Under the pieces are notes generated by a model. It was not told where the DNA came from and made no database searches. It worked only from the letters and a program-made list of their open reading frames with translations. The position numbers were made by a program, and so were the translations under genes. Positions 5,746-7,397 of a stretch of 7,397 nucleotides of DNA are shown in pieces; the first letter of the stretch is position 1; each line of letters begins with the position of its first letter. Source of the DNA: Bacteroidales bacterium UBA5762 (GTDB taxonomy: Bacteria > Bacteroidota > Bacteroidia > Bacteroidales > TTA-H9); assembly GCA_002418865.1 (NCBI GenBank), contig DIEY01000050.1, positions 1 to 7,397 of the forward strand. Reading direction: 5' to 3'.

Positions 5746-7397
5746 TCAAGGAAGGATGAATTTGCTGGAATATATTTCACCCTTTTCTGTAGCCAGCATC
5801 ACTATACAAAGTCCATGATAGAGAGGCAAATCGATTTGAAAATGGTTGCTTCCTTTTTGGCATGGGAGGGAATGAGTAGATATCAATTGTCCGGAAGAAT
5901 TAAACATTTGCAATTGAATGTCCGTATAGTCAGGCGAAGTATAATCTATGAAAATTTGATGGAGGGAAGGATGATAAATAATTTCAGGGTTTTTGAATGA
6001 TAAGGTTTCTTCTATTCCAATAAGGCAAGGGAAGCAAGAGGAGAAGCAGTAATAAGGTAAAGCCGTATCAGAAGCTGGAACTGTTAAATATCGGTTAAAC
6101 CCGCCCATCCCATTGGGCACTCCACAATATTCGCTTACTTCTTCAGCCCCATCCCAAGTGTCGCCATTGATAAACTTATATTCGATATATTCATTCGCAT
6201 TTAATAATATAGATTTAGAATACAAGCTTCCGCCTTCATATTCCATAGGAGTTGAGGATGGATCCCATCCTTGAAAACTTCCAGCCAAATGAACGCCATT
6301 GGGTGAAACATTCTGAAAACGCATGTCCACATAAAAAATAACCTCCCTTAGTGTATCTTCCTGGCAAGGGTCGCAAGAAGAAAAACACACTACATTCAAG
6401 ATAGTATCAGAAAGAGGCATAGTAAAATATCTATTGAAACCACCCATGCCATTTGGTGTTCCGCAAGCTTCGGGAACTACTTCGGCATCATCCCATGTAT
6501 TACCGTTAACAAAAAGATATTCCACCAATTCACCCGGCATGATAGAGGTTTGGTATTCGTAAACCCCAGAACCTGCGAGTGTCATCTGAGTTGATGCAGG
6601 GTCCCATTCTTGAAAATTCCCAGCTATGTGCACTCCGAGCGGAGAAACCGTTTGTTCACTCATATCGACTCTGAAGACAACATTATGAGAAACGGGACAC
6701 AGCCCACACTGGCTAAAACAAACCGCATCAAGTATCATAGGATTGGAACCTACAATAACTTGACGATTAAATCCTCCCATACCATTAGGGACACCGCAAG
6801 CTTCCGGAACGATTTCCTCTCCTTCCCAAGTATTTCCGTTAATAAATTTGTATTGATAAGCTTCTCCTTGGTAGAGCAAAAGCGAAACCTCCCAAATATT
6901 ATTGATACTCAACATCATAGGTGTCGCTCCAGGATCCCAACCCTGAAAATCCCCCACAAGATGAACACCATCGGGCGAAACTGTTTCTAAGGACATATCT
7001 ACCCTGAAGGTCACATTTACTAATGGAGGACAGGCTTCACACCAACCAAAACAAACAACAGGAACTGTCAGATTCGTATTTGATACTATTACTTGACGAT
7101 TAAAACCTCCTGTCCCATTCGGGACTCCACATTGTTCGGGGACTTCCTCTTTTTCACTCCATTCGTCTCCGTTAATAAATACATACTCATATACACTATC
7201 CTCTACTACAGCAAAGGTTACCGTATAAACTGTGCCTCCCGAATTATTCAATGCTGTGGCCGTTGTACTCCAGTTATTGAACGAACCAGCCACATGAACC
7301 CCATCAGGCGAAACATTTTGCATTCCCATATCTACCTGCAAGGTCAGATTAATCATTCCCGGGCAAGGGCCACACTGGCTGAAACAAACCACTGGTA
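5746..7397 (-). CDS. Secreted repeat protein: four tandem CBM48/E-set-like domains plus T9SS sorting domain (5' end outside window)
   Basis: The frame is open through base 7397, so the start, signal peptide and any further domains lie beyond the window; the GTG at 7390-7392 is an ordinary valine codon and is residue 1 here. Four tandem units follow (residues 11-121, 122-232, 233-343, 344-456), each with VDM...VSPxGVHxxGxFxxW, then EYxFxNGxxW, CGxPNGxGGFNR and a CFxxCxxC ending. The GSFQGW...YKFINGDTW pattern resembles glycogen/starch-binding CBM48 (AMPK-beta type) E-set domains. Residues about 466-548 form a type A T9SS sorting domain (IQLQMFNSSGQLISTHSLP, LYHGLCIVMLATEKGEIYSSKFIL). The protein is therefore expected to be exported and attached to or released from the cell surface. 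It could be the end of an alpha-glucan enzyme such as a GH13 amylase, or a surface glycan-binding or adhesin protein. A strong terminator follows. Confidence 0.88.
   Translation of the reverse strand, partial: PVVCFSQCGPCPGMINLTLQVDMGMQNVSPDGVHVAGSFNNWSTTATALNNSGGTVYTVTFAVVEDSVYEYVFINGDEWSEKEEVPEQCGVPNGTGGFNRQVIVSNTNLTVPVVCFGWCEACPPLVNVTFRVDMSLETVSPDGVHLVGDFQGWDPGATPMMLSINNIWEVSLLLYQGEAYQYKFINGNTWEGEEIVPEACGVPNGMGGFNRQVIVGSNPMILDAVCFSQCGLCPVSHNVVFRVDMSEQTVSPLGVHIAGNFQEWDPASTQMTLAGSGVYEYQTSIMPGELVEYLFVNGNTWDDAEVVPEACGTPNGMGGFNRYFTMPLSDTILNVVCFSSCDPCQEDTLREVIFYVDMRFQNVSPNGVHLAGSFQGWDPSSTPMEYEGGSLYSKSILLNANEYIEYKFINGDTWDGAEEVSEYCGVPNGMGGFNRYLTVPASDTALPYYCFSSCFPCLIGIEETLSFKNPEIIYHPSLHQIFIDYTSPDYTDIQLQMFNSSGQLISTHSLPCQKGSNHFQIDLPLYHGLCIVMLATEKGEIYSSKFILP
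5749..5997 (-). other. Type IX secretion C-terminal sorting domain (type A)
   Basis: Residues 466-548 of the repeat protein. The pattern (beta strand, NSSGQLI, then DLPLYHGLCIVMLATEKG and a final SSKFIL) follows the family's usual layout, in which a G-x-Y-I/V turn precedes the last two strands. Here the usual tyrosine is cysteine (C529), and a second cysteine is at 511, so an extra disulphide within the sorting domain is possible. In T9SS substrates this domain directs passage through the outer membrane and is normally removed. Confidence 0.85.
6025..6363 (-). repeat. CBM48/E-set-like repeat, unit 4
   Basis: Residues 344-456, 113 residues against 111 in the other units. Expected ligand-contact residues are W376 (FQGW), K406 (EYKF) and W413 (GDTW). 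Cysteines are C423, C449, C453 and C456. This unit best fits a binding-competent domain and directly precedes the sorting domain. Confidence 0.8.
6364..6696 (-). repeat. CBM48/E-set-like repeat, unit 3
   Basis: Residues 233-343. W263 and W300 are kept, but the lysine position is leucine (EYLF, L293). Cysteines are C310, C336, C340 and C343, with the same 26-residue gap between the first two as in every unit. Confidence 0.8.
6697..7029 (-). repeat. CBM48/E-set-like repeat, unit 2
   Basis: Residues 122-232. It keeps W152, K182 (QYKF) and W189, the full set of expected contact residues. Cysteines are C199, C225, C229 and C232. Confidence 0.8.
7030..7362 (-). repeat. CBM48/E-set-like repeat, unit 1 of those in the window
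   Basis: Residues 11-121. W41 and W78 are present but the lysine position is valine (EYVF, V71). Its SFNNWSTT differs from the xxFQxWDP shared by the other three units. Cysteines are C88, C114, C118 and C121. It is the most divergent unit, with GTGGFNR in place of GMGGFNR. Confidence 0.78.
7363..7397 (-). repeat. End of a further upstream repeat
   Basis: The last bases encode PVVCFSQCGPC, the same ending as units 1-4 (VCFxxCxxC). At least one more unit therefore lies before unit 1, cut by the window edge. Confidence 0.75.

Noticed and set aside
6610..6990. 126-residue plus-strand open frame
   Set aside because: It lies antisense inside the strongly supported repeat-protein gene, has no recognisable motif, and is explained as a shadow of that gene.
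6025..7362. Recent tandem DNA duplication or CRISPR-like array in the repeat region
   Set aside because: The about 333-base units are coding, share protein motifs, and have diverged widely at synonymous sites; there are no short identical repeats with unique spacers.
5746..7392. Gene start at the GTG near 7390
   Set aside because: The frame continues to the window edge and the residues there are the end of another repeat (PVVCFSQCGPC); there is no signal peptide, so the true start is outside the window.

Overview
This window looks like chromosomal DNA from a member of the Bacteroidota. The evidence is the low GC content, the absence of clear Shine-Dalgarno sequences, the TAnnTTTG promoter elements, a Bacteroidota-type LpxH, and a large repeat protein with a type IX secretion (T9SS) C-terminal sorting domain. 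I cannot name the order or genus from the sequence alone. All three stop codons end genes here, so the standard bacterial code applies.

Layout, left to right. (1) Positions 1-603 carry the C-terminal part of a UDP-2,3-diacylglucosamine diphosphatase (lipid A synthesis). (2) After a 141-base gap with a good Bacteroidota promoter comes a tight forward cluster: an M20 dinuclear-zinc dipeptidase (745-2118), a small acidic protein of unknown function (2122-2583), and an RNA 2',3'-cyclic phosphodiesterase of the ThpR/2H family (2610-3179). (3) Converging on this cluster is a small DUF6249-like membrane protein on the minus strand (3198-3536). It is transcribed divergently from an ECF sigma factor gene (3688-4260) followed by a probable membrane anti-sigma or partner protein (4281-4709). 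(4) An A/T-rich hairpin with a T9 tract probably ends that unit. Next comes a stand-alone flavodoxin-like gene (4854-5369) with an unusual phosphate loop. (5) A 376-base gene-free stretch separates it from a convergent minus-strand gene (5746 to beyond 7397). That gene encodes at least four tandem CBM48/E-set-like domains plus a T9SS sorting domain, and it ends in a textbook intrinsic terminator.

The most notable observation is that the ECF sigma factor has an in-frame TAG at 3904-3906, where the family has the tryptophan of the FSTWLYRI motif. One G-to-A change from TGG explains it, and the rest of the reading frame is intact. The sigma factor is therefore either newly inactivated, read through, or affected by a sequence error. 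The divergent region that should control it also contains a symmetric nested inverted repeat. Other points of interest are the remodelled FMN-phosphate loop of the flavodoxin and the alternating loss of a likely glycan-contact lysine across the CBM48-like repeats. I see no CRISPR array, insertion sequence, tRNA, rRNA or clear novel defence system.
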